DNA from: Myxococcota bacterium
GTDB taxonomy: Bacteria; Myxococcota_A; Polyangia; JAAYKL01
DNA length: 64,000 bases
Assembly (NCBI GenBank): GCA_030065855.1
Contig: JASJCT010000022.1
Coordinates: 161,743 to 225,742, forward strand
Direction of reading: 5' to 3'
Shown here: positions 44,001 to 52,784 of the stretch, piece after piece
Layout of the letters: each line of letters starts with the position of its first letter
How positions within the stretch are numbered: position 1 is the first letter of the stretch
Translations under genes and position numbers: made by a program
The notes under the pieces: generated by a model
The model's input: the letters and a program-made list of their open reading frames with translations, nothing else
Databases searched by the model: none
Told to the model about the DNA's origin: nothing

Positions 44001-45692
44001 TACTTCTCTATAACTCAGTTTCCTTTGCTTTGTATAAACGGCGATTGAGTCAGGAGTCCTCTCAGCTTGTTTGGTGAAAAGTGAGTAGAGGCACTCTCTA
44101 TCTATTTTTTGTGTTTGACTATTTGATTCTCTAATCAGGTTCATCTGGTACTCTGGTAGAGTAGCTAGCGTGACTGTAGTCCAATCGTAGTCAGCGCCGG
44201 CAAGATCCGATAGGCACTTCCAGTAACAATCGAACATGTCATCCAGCATTCCCACTGGGAATATTTCTTCAACTGCATCCCAATTAAATACCAGTTCTCC
44301 GTCAATTTCCATGACCTGGTGATCGAGCCAAACTTGCGGTGTCTGACTCACACCGTATACCATTTCTCCAAACCCCTCAACGACACCGGCATCTCTTTTA
44401 TCATCAGCGCCAAATACGAGAGCACTTGTAAAAACGACTGGCATATTCGCTTTTGTGGAACTCCCTCGATGCTTGCTCCATTCGCGTAATACCTTAACGC
44501 CGCTCATTGAACGGTGGTCCAGATCTTGCCAAAGTTGTGCTTGGACGCGAGTTGCTCGATCAAGAAATCCGCCAGATGTAGGTTCGCCAATTTCAAGTAG
44601 TGTAAGAGATGTAAAATCACCAACTACTGAGTCGATCCCTTCGTGTAATGGAAGTCGATTAAAAAGTGTAACATTGAGTGTAAAATTAGCATTTGTGCTC
44701 CATTGAGTAAGAACTTCTGAGAAGACTGTTAGAAGAAAAACCGAAGGTGTAATACCCGCTGCTTTCGATTTTTGCTTGAGGATTTGCCAACTATCTCTGT
44801 CCAGTCTTCGTCGCCTTCTTATAAAATAGTACTTTTTATTTTTTGTTACTCTTTTGACTGGCAAGTCAGGTGGAGGAGGCAACGTTTCAATCCTATTCAT
44901 CCAATAATGAAAGGCTTTCTGATACATTTCGCTCTTTACTAGTTTCTGCTCTGTCAGTACATAATCCCGGTATGAAATATTAATCGGTGGAAGCTGCCGA
45001 TCAGGCTCGTTATACAAAGCCACCCACTCTCCAAAAAATATGAACATACTCCAAGCATCCATAATCAATAAATCAAGGCTAACATGAAGCCAGATTGATT
45101 CCTCTGGCCCAAGTGTGGCGCGAATCTCAAACAAAGGCCACTTGCTATCGGACAATACTTGATGCGACATTTCTGAGCGAGTTTTTAAAATAGCCAAATT
45201 TATTATGTTTTCGTTTTCCTTTCTTAAGTCCGAAATCGCTATTTCATAGTTTGGTACACTGGATAGTATTATTTGCTGTCCATTGGCATCGATTATAGCC
45301 CGCAACATCTCGTGACGCTGTATTACAGATTGTAAGCTTTTGTTTAGTCTATCTATATTGAGTCCCTTTGTATCCAGCTCAAAATAGAAATGGGTTGATA
45401 TGTTGCCCAGTTCATAACTACTTCCTCTCCCTGTCCAATAAGCGTGTTGAACATCTGTCAAGGGAAACGGTTCAAAGCGCCTATCATCATCGATTTCAAT
45501 TAGCGGTAGAGATCTTATTTCCTGCTCGTTCTTGCGGTTGTGTAGCAACTCAATCAGCTCGCCTTTGTGGTCTTTTAAAGATTTTTTTAGCTCTTCAGTC
45601 AAAGCGTTTGGAGGAGCCTTGATAACCAGCTTATCTCCATTTAGTCCAAGTACAACTTTACGCTCTGCTAACTTATTCAACAGGTGTTCCAT
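41043..45692 (-). CDS. NRPS: TubC docking - Cy - A(Cys) - PCP - thioester reductase
   Basis: The 1549 residues start with a TubC-type docking domain (LLNKLAERKVVLGLNGDKLVIKAPPNALTEEL). A heterocyclization domain follows with all core motifs: PLTDVQHAYWTGR, DLLIMDAWS (DxxxxDxxS, near residue 209), PVVFTSAL and SQTPQVWLDHQ. The A domain pocket residues read DLYNLSLIW plus the invariant Lys, the cysteine code. The PCP Ser is in IGGDSVNA (about 1074). The C-terminal reductase has TGASGFFGAYIL and catalytic YxxxK (GYAQCK). It should load Cys, condense and cyclise it to a thiazoline, then release an aldehyde or alcohol with NAD(P)H. No oxidase domain is present. The start follows AAGGAA. Confidence 0.93.
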   Translation of the reverse strand: MEHLLNKLAERKVVLGLNGDKLVIKAPPNALTEELKKSLKDHKGELIELLHNRKNEQEIRSLPLIEIDDDRRFEPFPLTDVQHAYWTGRGSSYELGNISTHFYFELDTKGLNIDRLNKSLQSVIQRHEMLRAIIDANGQQIILSSVPNYEIAISDLRKENENIINLAILKTRSEMSHQVLSDSKWPLFEIRATLGPEESIWLHVSLDLLIMDAWSMFIFFGEWVALYNEPDRQLPPINISYRDYVLTEQKLVKSEMYQKAFHYWMNRIETLPPPPDLPVKRVTKNKKYYFIRRRRRLDRDSWQILKQKSKAAGITPSVFLLTVFSEVLTQWSTNANFTLNVTLFNRLPLHEGIDSVVGDFTSLTLLEIGEPTSGGFLDRATRVQAQLWQDLDHRSMSGVKVLREWSKHRGSSTKANMPVVFTSALVFGADDKRDAGVVEGFGEMVYGVSQTPQVWLDHQVMEIDGELVFNWDAVEEIFPVGMLDDMFDCYWKCLSDLAGADYDWTTVTLATLPEYQMNLIRESNSQTQKIDRECLYSLFTKQAERTPDSIAVYTKQRKLSYREVLYLSKKVALEIKKWNVEKNSLVGIGMEKGWEQIVAAYGIMMAGAAFLPLEMSNPEARRWQLLNEGNVRLVITQKEKDMYRWPDHVDCIEVSYQEPSVLLDSFKENLNPLDLAYVIFTSGSTGVPKGVMINHENAVNTIVDMNLRFDVNSADRVFAISSLSFDLSIYDIFGLLAVGGSVVVPDPADLPNPEFWYKYLSEYKVTIWNSAPPLMQMLVNYLEGSKKSVSSDLRLSLLSGDWIPLELPDQVRKIWPNNKVISLGGATEGSIWSVIYPIESVESEWKSIPYGKALTNQKMYVLNENKNHCPIGVTGQIHIGGNGVAQGYLNNEEETQKHFFEHPLTKERLYATGDMGRLFDDGNIEFLGRRDKQVKINGHRIELGEIMNCLQQHQDVVEIVAIASGKPLRLSAFIVPNSVDLEKIDVDSIKIFVEDRLPKYMIPTNFVFLEKMPVTNNGKIDYRELEKILEEDSQEESYVVEPRNEQEAKMIEIWQSVVGFENIGIDDNFFEIGGDSVNATQVSKKVLEVFGVTLPLRYIFESPTVAELVERIQKIDDEQEENIDGSIIPAAAIFTALNKDSQQLVNDTKWNIESVRNLDTGQYAFCEQPSKILLTGASGFFGAYILRELMDQTHSDVFCLVRARSEEHARQRIIDNLEKYSLWENSYSSRIQPLAGDFGYQRLGLKEKQYDELCRSLDSIYHVAFTPVLNRNYEYLRDAHINSIYTLVEMAGSNKTKALFFVSSVAPNMRYFDGRFQIMGDETPSDDPTGMLNGYAQCKWVAEKLVLNAAKMGIPATVYRPTTLIGSSKDGATNISDMIYNLIELVLNVGQSPNWPGAVVDALPVDFASNFVVKSSLTVPLDGKVFNMIHPEPLPMTKFLNALITYFDKPDGLQTIEFEEWIELSRKYLEEKAPEVQRSLIEPFFIRTEYGRLIDHYFLEHQFELGSTQRLLAELNDSFPILDEKYCEKQFEYLQKNQHNFLGRKLASL

Positions 45693-45853
45693 AATAACTA
45701 TTCCTTTTCTAGATATCTTCGAATATTCGAATTGATGATTTTCTTTTTACAGAGTTCAGACTGGTACTACCCAGCTACTTTTCATAATGTAATCTCACCA
45801 TGAATACTCGCTCCTCAATGGGGGCATAGGGTTGCTGAAAAGGTCTCGATTAT

Positions 45854-46941
45854 TCAGCATCGCACTGTAGTAAGAGAAGGCGTTGGAGGTTGCCTCGTTA
45901 GCTTTTCTGGAAGGCGATTTTTTTGCTCCCAACGCAGTGTATGAGTGTTTACGAATGCCATCGTCTTTAAGAGTGCATAGTGTCGCAATCCATTCCATGA
46001 GCGATCTTCGAAATGATCTAATTCGATTTCTTTTTTGTTGTTTGTGCGCTTACTCATTGCTCCAGCGCGCTATAAAGGCCTAAGCAGACGCCTTTCTTGG
46101 CTTGGGATATTTGCGTGGTCTTCCTTTGTCTTTGCGCATATCTAATCGAACATCGGCTGGATATAGGCCCTGCTTGGGCATGATGCCGATAGTCCGTCCA
46201 AGCTTGCGTTTTTTAAGCTATGGACGGAAATCAGAGCTTTTTCCATATTCACAATCGGCCAGAACATCACCGAACTTGGTACCAAATGCAATAACTGGAT
46301 CAATCTCCTCAAGGACAATACGCCACATCGGTCGATGCCGGATTTCTTGGGGAACACTAGCATTTTTCCAGCATTCACCATCTTCAATACACAACTTTGG
46401 CATATACAACTGTATACTGATAGTAATGTATACTGATAGTAACCGGAACTTTTTCGTGTGCCAATGTCAACGATACCAAGCTTAGGCAATTGCTCTTATT
46501 CCTAACTCACCACATTACTGATGAGAAACGCCGATTGAACACTTGCCTTTCTTAACTATTGCCATGTCATGGATAATGAGATTAGCATCCGGAATGCCTA
46601 CCAACTCATTCACTGCTCGTACCAACTTTTCTTTTAAGTGGACCTGGAATCCAACTCGTTGTCGATTCGAATTGATGTATCTATTGCAACTTTTGCGGCG
46701 TAATGATAGTAACAACACTCTCTATTTTTTTCGCCGACTAAGACCGAATAGTCCCCGAAAGTAAATCGGGGCCATTCATTACCTCTACTTTTGCCCGTAA
46801 CCTCTTTAAAAAAGGCTTCAGCAACTCATAAAAACGTTCCTCCCAGTCCTCAATATTTATAATCTTTGTGTTTGTCAAAACATCAGACTTGCACACTTGA
46901 TTCAATGGCGTCCAAAAAAGTGGTAGAGCAGTACTAGTCAA
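45854..46941 (-). pseudogene. Decayed IS701-family transposase
   Basis: Fragments on the minus strand in different frames follow the order of an IS701-type DDE transposase. They are the N-terminal WEERFYELLKPFLKRLRAK (46738-46941), LIIHDMAIVKKGKCSIGVSHQ (46515-46718, the DDTGxPKKGxxSVGV region), IALEEID-like IVLEEIDPVIAFGTKFGDVLADCEYG (46218-46409) and the C-terminal ELDHFEDRSWNGLRHYALL (45854-46057). Several frameshifts make it non-functional. It fills the 1.2-kb gap between the GMC oxidoreductase and the downstream NRPS, and its first codons overlap the GMC stop. Confidence 0.8.
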
Positions 46942-48586
46942 AGTTTCTCATGTAATCAGCCATTTTTTCCCCCAACATCATACAAGTTAAGTTTATTGGT
47001 GCGCGAGGAAGTTTTGGAATAACTGAAGCATCCACAACAGATAAATTCCTCACTTCTCGAACGGTGCAATGCTGATCCACCACGGCTTTTTTATCACTAT
47101 CTTTTCCAATGCGAGCAGTTCCCGCTGGATGAAAAGATGTTGTTACAAATGTTTTTATAACACTGCTAATCAATGCATCAGAATTAATTATCTTTTCATT
47201 CCATATAAAAAGTCTATCGACAAATTTTTTGAAATGCTCTGAATGTAGTACGCTCCAAGCGACCCGTGCGCCTTGTACTAATCGTCTCGTGTCCTCTTGT
47301 TCGCTAAGGCAGTTTAAGTTTATTAAAGGTTGATTATGTGGATCGACGCTGCTAAAAGTAAGGCTACCGCTAGAACGCGGGCAACTCAAAATTGCCGATA
47401 TTGCAAACGCACGTTTCACACCCATCATACTGCTTAGAGGAAGCAAAGTTACATCCACATCGCTTAGCATGAACAATTGCATATCGTTTTCTATTTTTGA
47501 GCCATCTGATGTAAACCGAGCAAACATCTGATGATACGGTTGATTTCCTATACAGACACGAGGCCTTGGAATAGCCCATAGTACTATTGCTGGATGGTCC
47601 AATAGATTTTGCCCTACGCCGGGAACATCAGCCACTATCTCTATTCCCATCTTGTTGAGATCAACCGGATTTCCGATTCCCGAACGAAATAGAATCGATG
47701 GAGAGTGAACAGCTCCGCCACACAACGTGATCCGATTCGCAAACAAGCATTCAATTCTGCCGTTTCGAATGAATTCTACTCCAATTGCGCGTTTTCCCTG
47801 AAATAGAACACGGTTTACCAAACATCCGCCTCTAACAGTTAGATTCTTTCTATCTCGAAGCGGCAATAGATAACCAAGCGCTGACGAAACGCGGACGCCA
47901 TCTTTAGCGTTTAGCGGCACTGGACCTACACCAGTGGATACTGGGTCATTGTGATCGTTTGTAACTGGCCAGCAAAGTTCTTTACACGAATCAAAGAAAG
48001 CTTTTTGTAGCGGAATCAGTTCTTCGTTCTTTGGACGAGTTATCGTTATTGGTCCTTTACTTCCATGAAATTCGTTGTGGACATCTGTATCAGTTTCCAA
48101 CTTTTTAAAGTAAGGCAAAACATCAGACCATCCCCACCTTGTATGTCCACCATCACGCCATTCATCATAGTCTGCTGAAAGTCCCCTTATAGCTACAGCT
48201 CCGTTGATTGCTGACGAACCACCAATTACCTTACCCATAAAATATGGCATTTTTGCAAGTTCCGGACGGGTCTTCCCGGAACCAAGCATTTTGCTTTTTA
48301 CCATGCCGACACCATCTCTTATCGAGACGGATTTAATAGCTCGTGTGGCAGTCATTATTTTTTTTCCACCTGAGCTTTTTCCACTCGTAGAGGCAGTGTA
48401 CCCCCAATCAAAATTACTTAATGCAGGAGCTTTAGCATCAAGTAAATCATTGGGCATCTCTTGCATAGAATTATAGGCTGGTCCTGCTTCGAGTAGTATT
48501 ACATTTCTATTGCTATCCTCTGATAACCTTGCAGCAAGAACACTACCTGAAGATCCTCCGCCTACAATTAGTTCATCATATAACAT
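46934..48586 (-). CDS. GMC-family FAD-dependent oxidoreductase
   Basis: The start is the ATG at 48586 (MLYDELIVGGGSSG), preceded by GGGGAA and one base after the NRPS stop; the track start at 48613 adds nine residues. It is 550 aa. The FAD-binding GGGSSGSVLAARLSE is present, followed by GMC signatures (GKVIGGSSAINGAVAIRG; GAVHSPSILFRSGIG). The C-terminal active-site His is in TSFHPAGTARIGKDSDKKAVVD. Relatives oxidise alcohols to aldehydes or act as choline/glucose dehydrogenases. It could reoxidise the alcohol made by the thioester reductase or oxidise the fatty chain. It is co-transcribed with the PKS and first NRPS. Confidence 0.9.
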   Translation of the reverse strand: MLYDELIVGGGSSGSVLAARLSEDSNRNVILLEAGPAYNSMQEMPNDLLDAKAPALSNFDWGYTASTSGKSSGGKKIMTATRAIKSVSIRDGVGMVKSKMLGSGKTRPELAKMPYFMGKVIGGSSAINGAVAIRGLSADYDEWRDGGHTRWGWSDVLPYFKKLETDTDVHNEFHGSKGPITITRPKNEELIPLQKAFFDSCKELCWPVTNDHNDPVSTGVGPVPLNAKDGVRVSSALGYLLPLRDRKNLTVRGGCLVNRVLFQGKRAIGVEFIRNGRIECLFANRITLCGGAVHSPSILFRSGIGNPVDLNKMGIEIVADVPGVGQNLLDHPAIVLWAIPRPRVCIGNQPYHQMFARFTSDGSKIENDMQLFMLSDVDVTLLPLSSMMGVKRAFAISAILSCPRSSGSLTFSSVDPHNQPLINLNCLSEQEDTRRLVQGARVAWSVLHSEHFKKFVDRLFIWNEKIINSDALISSVIKTFVTTSFHPAGTARIGKDSDKKAVVDQHCTVREVRNLSVVDASVIPKLPRAPINLTCMMLGEKMADYMRNFD

Positions 48587-48587
48587 T

Positions 48588-51500
48588 CTATTCCCCAGTG
48601 CTTCGCCCCTCATCTTTTTCGCCTATTCGTTCCATTATTTTATCAGCGATGAATCGCATATTTTTCTGACTAAGAACTGTGTAATGTGAACCTTGAACAC
48701 TATAATTTATGACCTTCCCTCTAGTGAATGAACTCCAGCCCCAATCAGGGTCTTCTAGAGCCGGATGCTGCATAAACTCGCTCACACGTCCATCCAACGC
48801 CTTTATAACAAGTATATCAGAATCTATTTGCCCAGCCATGTACTTCCGAGTCGCCAGAACTACAGCCTTAAACACCTCAAACACAGGGCTGAGCGCAGTG
48901 CTGGTTAAACCTGATTTTAAACCACCTATCTCGTCAATTAAGTAAGATAACTGTTTGGCGGGACCTACGCGCTCAAGTTCTTCAATAGTAAATCTATCTA
49001 TAGGGATTTCTTCATTCAGATCTTCTAAGAACCAAAGAGCCAAGCGTCCATTGGATACTTCACCGTGAAGTAGTGGGGCTGGGCTATCCAATTGGATAAC
49101 ACATTTTACATTTCTTCCTATGTCTTCCATTCTCCTAGCGATCTCAAAAGCAATTATGCCTCCCGAAGACCAACCCCCAAGTATGCATGGCTCAACTTGA
49201 TGCTTTTCCATGATTGCCTTTAGATAGATATCTGCCATACGTTCGATACTAGTGATTGGCTTCTGTTTCCCATCTAGGCCTATAGCCTGCAGGCCATAGA
49301 ATGGATGCCTCAGATATCCAGCCAGTTCCCGGTAACACAACACATTGCCGCCCGCGGGATGAACAAAAAAGATCGGTGTTCCCCTTACATTCGTTCTTAT
49401 TTTAACTAATGGAGATATTTTCTTAGGGTTCTCTTCACAATCATTTTTTAATTTATCAGCTAAACTTTCGATAGTTCGCCCTTCGAGGATAGTAGCGAGA
49501 TTCAACATCTTTCCAAACTCTTGATCTATCTTTGCCAACATTCTCACAGCAGTAAAAGATTGTCCACCGAGCCCAAAGAAATCATCTCTGACACCAATTG
49601 GATGAATGTCTAATAAATCCTCCCAGATTTTTACCAAGCTTTCTTCTGTAGAGTTTCTAGGTGCAATCTGCATTTTTGCTTCGACATGGATGTGATTTTT
49701 GGCTACAGAATAGCTTAGCAATGATTTGCGATCAATTTTCCCGTTCGCTGTTATCGGAAGTTCTTTCAGAGAGATGATAACCGGCGGCACCATGTAAGGC
49801 GGTAATTTCTTCTTAAGGAAAGTGCGGTAAATTTCTTCATTATTAATATCTTCAACATAGTTTTGAGGGACAACATATGCTACCAACCTTTTTCCGGGGC
49901 CATTTTCGCCCTCTGCCAATACTACGACTTCCTTCACATTTTCATGAAGTAATAAATTGGCTTCTATTTCTCCCAGTTCTACACGAAACCCTTGAATCTT
50001 AACCTGAAAATCCTTGCGCCCAAGAAACTCAATATTCCCATCCGGCAAGTATCGTCCCATATCACCAGTTTTGTACAAGCGAATATTTGTTTTGGGATCG
50101 ATAATAAAAGATTCTTCTGTTTTTCTGGGGTTATCCCAATAACCTCGCGCTAGGCCAACTCCCGAAATATAAAGTGAACCAGGCACCCAGTCCGGGCATT
50201 CCGAGTGGTTATCGGACAGCACTTTCCATCCCTGATTGCTCAGAGGCTTTCCGTAGGGAATACTCTGCCATTCCGCTTGAATCGCATTTATTTTATAAAA
50301 AATCGACCAGATAGATGCTTCTGTGGCTCCACCCAAACTAATAACCTCTGCGTTTGGTGAAACTTTCTTTATTCTCTCCGGTAGATTTAACGGTATCCAA
50401 TCGCCACTCAACAACACAAGTCTCAGATCTGGAAGAATTGTTGAGGTCGCTTCCTGTTCATCAACCATAAGCTGCATCAAAGCCGGTACAGAATTCCAAA
50501 TAGTGACTCGGTTTTCTTTCATTATGCTCAACCAGCGCCCCGGAGCATGCGACTCTGTCTCATCCGGAAGAACCAGCGTGGCACCCGCGGCTAAGGCACC
50601 AAAAACGTCGTAAACAGATAAGTCAAAGCTGTAAGAGCTTATCCCAAAAACTTTGTCATCTGACCCAACGTTAAATCGTTGATTAATATCTAGAATAGTA
50701 TTCAGAGCACTTTTGTGTTCTATCATTACTCCTTTTGGTTTACCCGTAGAACCTGATGTATAGATAACATAAGCAAGTGCTCTCTCAAAGGATCTCGAAG
50801 TTGTTTCACTTCGTGAGAACTTCTTTGTATCGAAATTTTCTTGGCATAGGATTTTGATATCTTTAGGCCAGAGCTTTGAGCGAAGGAACTCTTTTTCAGT
50901 AATAGCAATTTTCGCCTGCGTATTATAGAGAAGATAAGAAAGCCGTTCATCCGGTAAGTCCGTATCGATCGGCACATATGCGGCTCCCGATTCAAGGATA
51001 GCTACCATAGCAACAATCTGATTCACTCCCTTTTTATAAATCACTGGTATGAGTTGATCTTGCTGTGTGCATATTTTACTCAGAGCGTAGCCGATCGCAT
51101 TAGCTTTTTGATATAGTTCTGCGAATGATATTTTTTCTTTCGGTGTGCTTACAGCAATTCTCTCACCATATTCGAAAGCTGATTGTCTAATCGGTTCGTG
51201 AAGACCCATATTGCTTGCTGGCTTGGTTGTTTCGTTTACCTCTATCCTTTTTATTTCCTGCTGTACCGGCAAAGATATCAGTTGCGATTCATACCAATAT
51301 TCATCATCATCCGCAAGGTTTCGAAGGAGGCCATTGTACTTCTCCAACATATGGTCGATTAAATTTTCCGGATAATACTCTTCAAGAACGTCCCAAACAA
51401 TGTACAAACCACCGTCTTCGAGCTCCCAATATTGGTGGTCTAACAAAGTTTGGGGAGTCTCGAGCCAACGATACCCTTCCTTAGTCACTGGGGCCATAAA

Positions 51501-52784
51501 CAATCCACTACCATTTACGTAAGGACATGGTGCCTTACCAGGGTAACCGTGAAGTCGGTTATATTCTTGCATCACTTTCATTCCAGGCCAATATAAATGT
51601 TTCATATCTGCAACTAATTGGTCTTTTAGTCTTTGAGCTCTTTCGATAAAGCTTCTGCTATCTCTATGGTCTATTTCAAGCGGGTACAGAGATGCGAAGT
51701 TTCCAATTACTTGTTTGATATGTGGATGCAATGGAAACCTGTGAGTCACCATGTTATTGATTATAAAATGAACACTATTGCTCCAGTAAGCCAGGATCTC
51801 TACATACACTGCTGTTATAGCTGCAGTGGGAGTTAACCCGAGTTTCACTGCGTTGGCCTTGAAGGATTTCCAAATATCCGCGTTGTGCACCGAAACTCTT
51901 CTATTCATTTTTGATCTTTTACAACGCTCATCGTTTTTTATATTTGGTACAGCAGGTGGCGAAGGCAATTTTGGAATCCGATCCATCCAATATTTTTTTG
52001 AGCGTTCGCCTAATTCACCTCTTTCAAGGTATTCCAAGGCTAGAACACAGTCTCTGAAAGTAATTTCTATTTTTGGCAATTGCCTATTTGGATCTTGATA
52101 TAGCAGATCAACAGTCGCGAGTAATTTCTGGGTTCCGGGACCGTCGCTAAAAAAATTGTTATTATTGAAGTGAACTCTAGCTATATCCTGATTTATCATG
52201 GAAATTTCTAATCCAAACCACGGCCACTTGTCTAACGGAAGCTCCTCTCGTTTTATTCTCTCTCTAATCTCCAATAATCGTTCCTCTACAACCTTCCTAG
52301 GCAATTCTCTCAAGTCGTGTACAGTAAAATTCATCGGAGGAATATTATCTAGCGGCTTCAAATTAGCTTCTTTAGTAACTACTGAAATGCTTCCAAGATG
52401 CCTTAATAAAGCTTTATGCCAAGCTACTTCGTATCTCTCTACATCCAGACGTTTATATGTAAGTTCCATATAGTAATGGGGCCTAACGTGGTATTCCATA
52501 AAACTGCTATCTCCAACTAGGAAACCAGTTTGCAAATCAGAAAGTGGATAAGTAGAATACATTTCCTCTCTATTGGCCTCTATTTGATGTAACAGCGCTA
52601 GAGTATCCGATTCATTGTCGTGTATCGAAAGCCGGTCTAACAATTCCCGTTTGTGCTCTTTCAGGGCCCTGTGCAATTCCTTGGTCAATACGCCCTTAGG
52701 AGCAGCCACAGATAAACGACCATTGTCCATCTTCAGCTTGGCACCTACATTCTTTAGTTGTGTCAACAAATTTTGGATGTTCAT
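48588..52784 (-). CDS. NRPS: TubC docking - variant Cy - A(Cys) - PCP - thioesterase
   Basis: Of 1398 residues, a TubC docking domain (KNVGAKLKMDNGRLSVAAPKGVLTKEL) comes first. The condensation region aligns with heterocyclization domains (YPLSDLQTGFLVGD; RQLPKIEITFRDCVL). DxxxxDxxS has become NNFFSDGPG, and the VFTS Thr region reads YVNGSGL, while the later Asp is kept (TPQTLLDHQ). The A domain code is DLYNLSLIW plus Lys, for cysteine. The PCP Ser is in GLGGQSFTA (about 1074). The thioesterase has GGWSSGGIIAFE, an Asp in LDSPAP and His in GSHYTVL. Its ATG overlaps the PKS stop (ATGA). It probably adds Cys and hydrolyses or cyclises the product. Confidence 0.92.
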   Translation of the reverse strand: MNIQNLLTQLKNVGAKLKMDNGRLSVAAPKGVLTKELHRALKEHKRELLDRLSIHDNESDTLALLHQIEANREEMYSTYPLSDLQTGFLVGDSSFMEYHVRPHYYMELTYKRLDVERYEVAWHKALLRHLGSISVVTKEANLKPLDNIPPMNFTVHDLRELPRKVVEERLLEIRERIKREELPLDKWPWFGLEISMINQDIARVHFNNNNFFSDGPGTQKLLATVDLLYQDPNRQLPKIEITFRDCVLALEYLERGELGERSKKYWMDRIPKLPSPPAVPNIKNDERCKRSKMNRRVSVHNADIWKSFKANAVKLGLTPTAAITAVYVEILAYWSNSVHFIINNMVTHRFPLHPHIKQVIGNFASLYPLEIDHRDSRSFIERAQRLKDQLVADMKHLYWPGMKVMQEYNRLHGYPGKAPCPYVNGSGLFMAPVTKEGYRWLETPQTLLDHQYWELEDGGLYIVWDVLEEYYPENLIDHMLEKYNGLLRNLADDDEYWYESQLISLPVQQEIKRIEVNETTKPASNMGLHEPIRQSAFEYGERIAVSTPKEKISFAELYQKANAIGYALSKICTQQDQLIPVIYKKGVNQIVAMVAILESGAAYVPIDTDLPDERLSYLLYNTQAKIAITEKEFLRSKLWPKDIKILCQENFDTKKFSRSETTSRSFERALAYVIYTSGSTGKPKGVMIEHKSALNTILDINQRFNVGSDDKVFGISSYSFDLSVYDVFGALAAGATLVLPDETESHAPGRWLSIMKENRVTIWNSVPALMQLMVDEQEATSTILPDLRLVLLSGDWIPLNLPERIKKVSPNAEVISLGGATEASIWSIFYKINAIQAEWQSIPYGKPLSNQGWKVLSDNHSECPDWVPGSLYISGVGLARGYWDNPRKTEESFIIDPKTNIRLYKTGDMGRYLPDGNIEFLGRKDFQVKIQGFRVELGEIEANLLLHENVKEVVVLAEGENGPGKRLVAYVVPQNYVEDINNEEIYRTFLKKKLPPYMVPPVIISLKELPITANGKIDRKSLLSYSVAKNHIHVEAKMQIAPRNSTEESLVKIWEDLLDIHPIGVRDDFFGLGGQSFTAVRMLAKIDQEFGKMLNLATILEGRTIESLADKLKNDCEENPKKISPLVKIRTNVRGTPIFFVHPAGGNVLCYRELAGYLRHPFYGLQAIGLDGKQKPITSIERMADIYLKAIMEKHQVEPCILGGWSSGGIIAFEIARRMEDIGRNVKCVIQLDSPAPLLHGEVSNGRLALWFLEDLNEEIPIDRFTIEELERVGPAKQLSYLIDEIGGLKSGLTSTALSPVFEVFKAVVLATRKYMAGQIDSDILVIKALDGRVSEFMQHPALEDPDWGWSSFTRGKVINYSVQGSHYTVLSQKNMRFIADKIMERIGEKDEGRSTGE

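Noticed and set aside
46934-48586. GMC oxidoreductase as the thiazoline-to-thiazole oxidase
   Set aside because: Known thiazoline oxidation uses FMN-dependent Ox domains or enzymes of another fold; the GMC family acts on alcohols.
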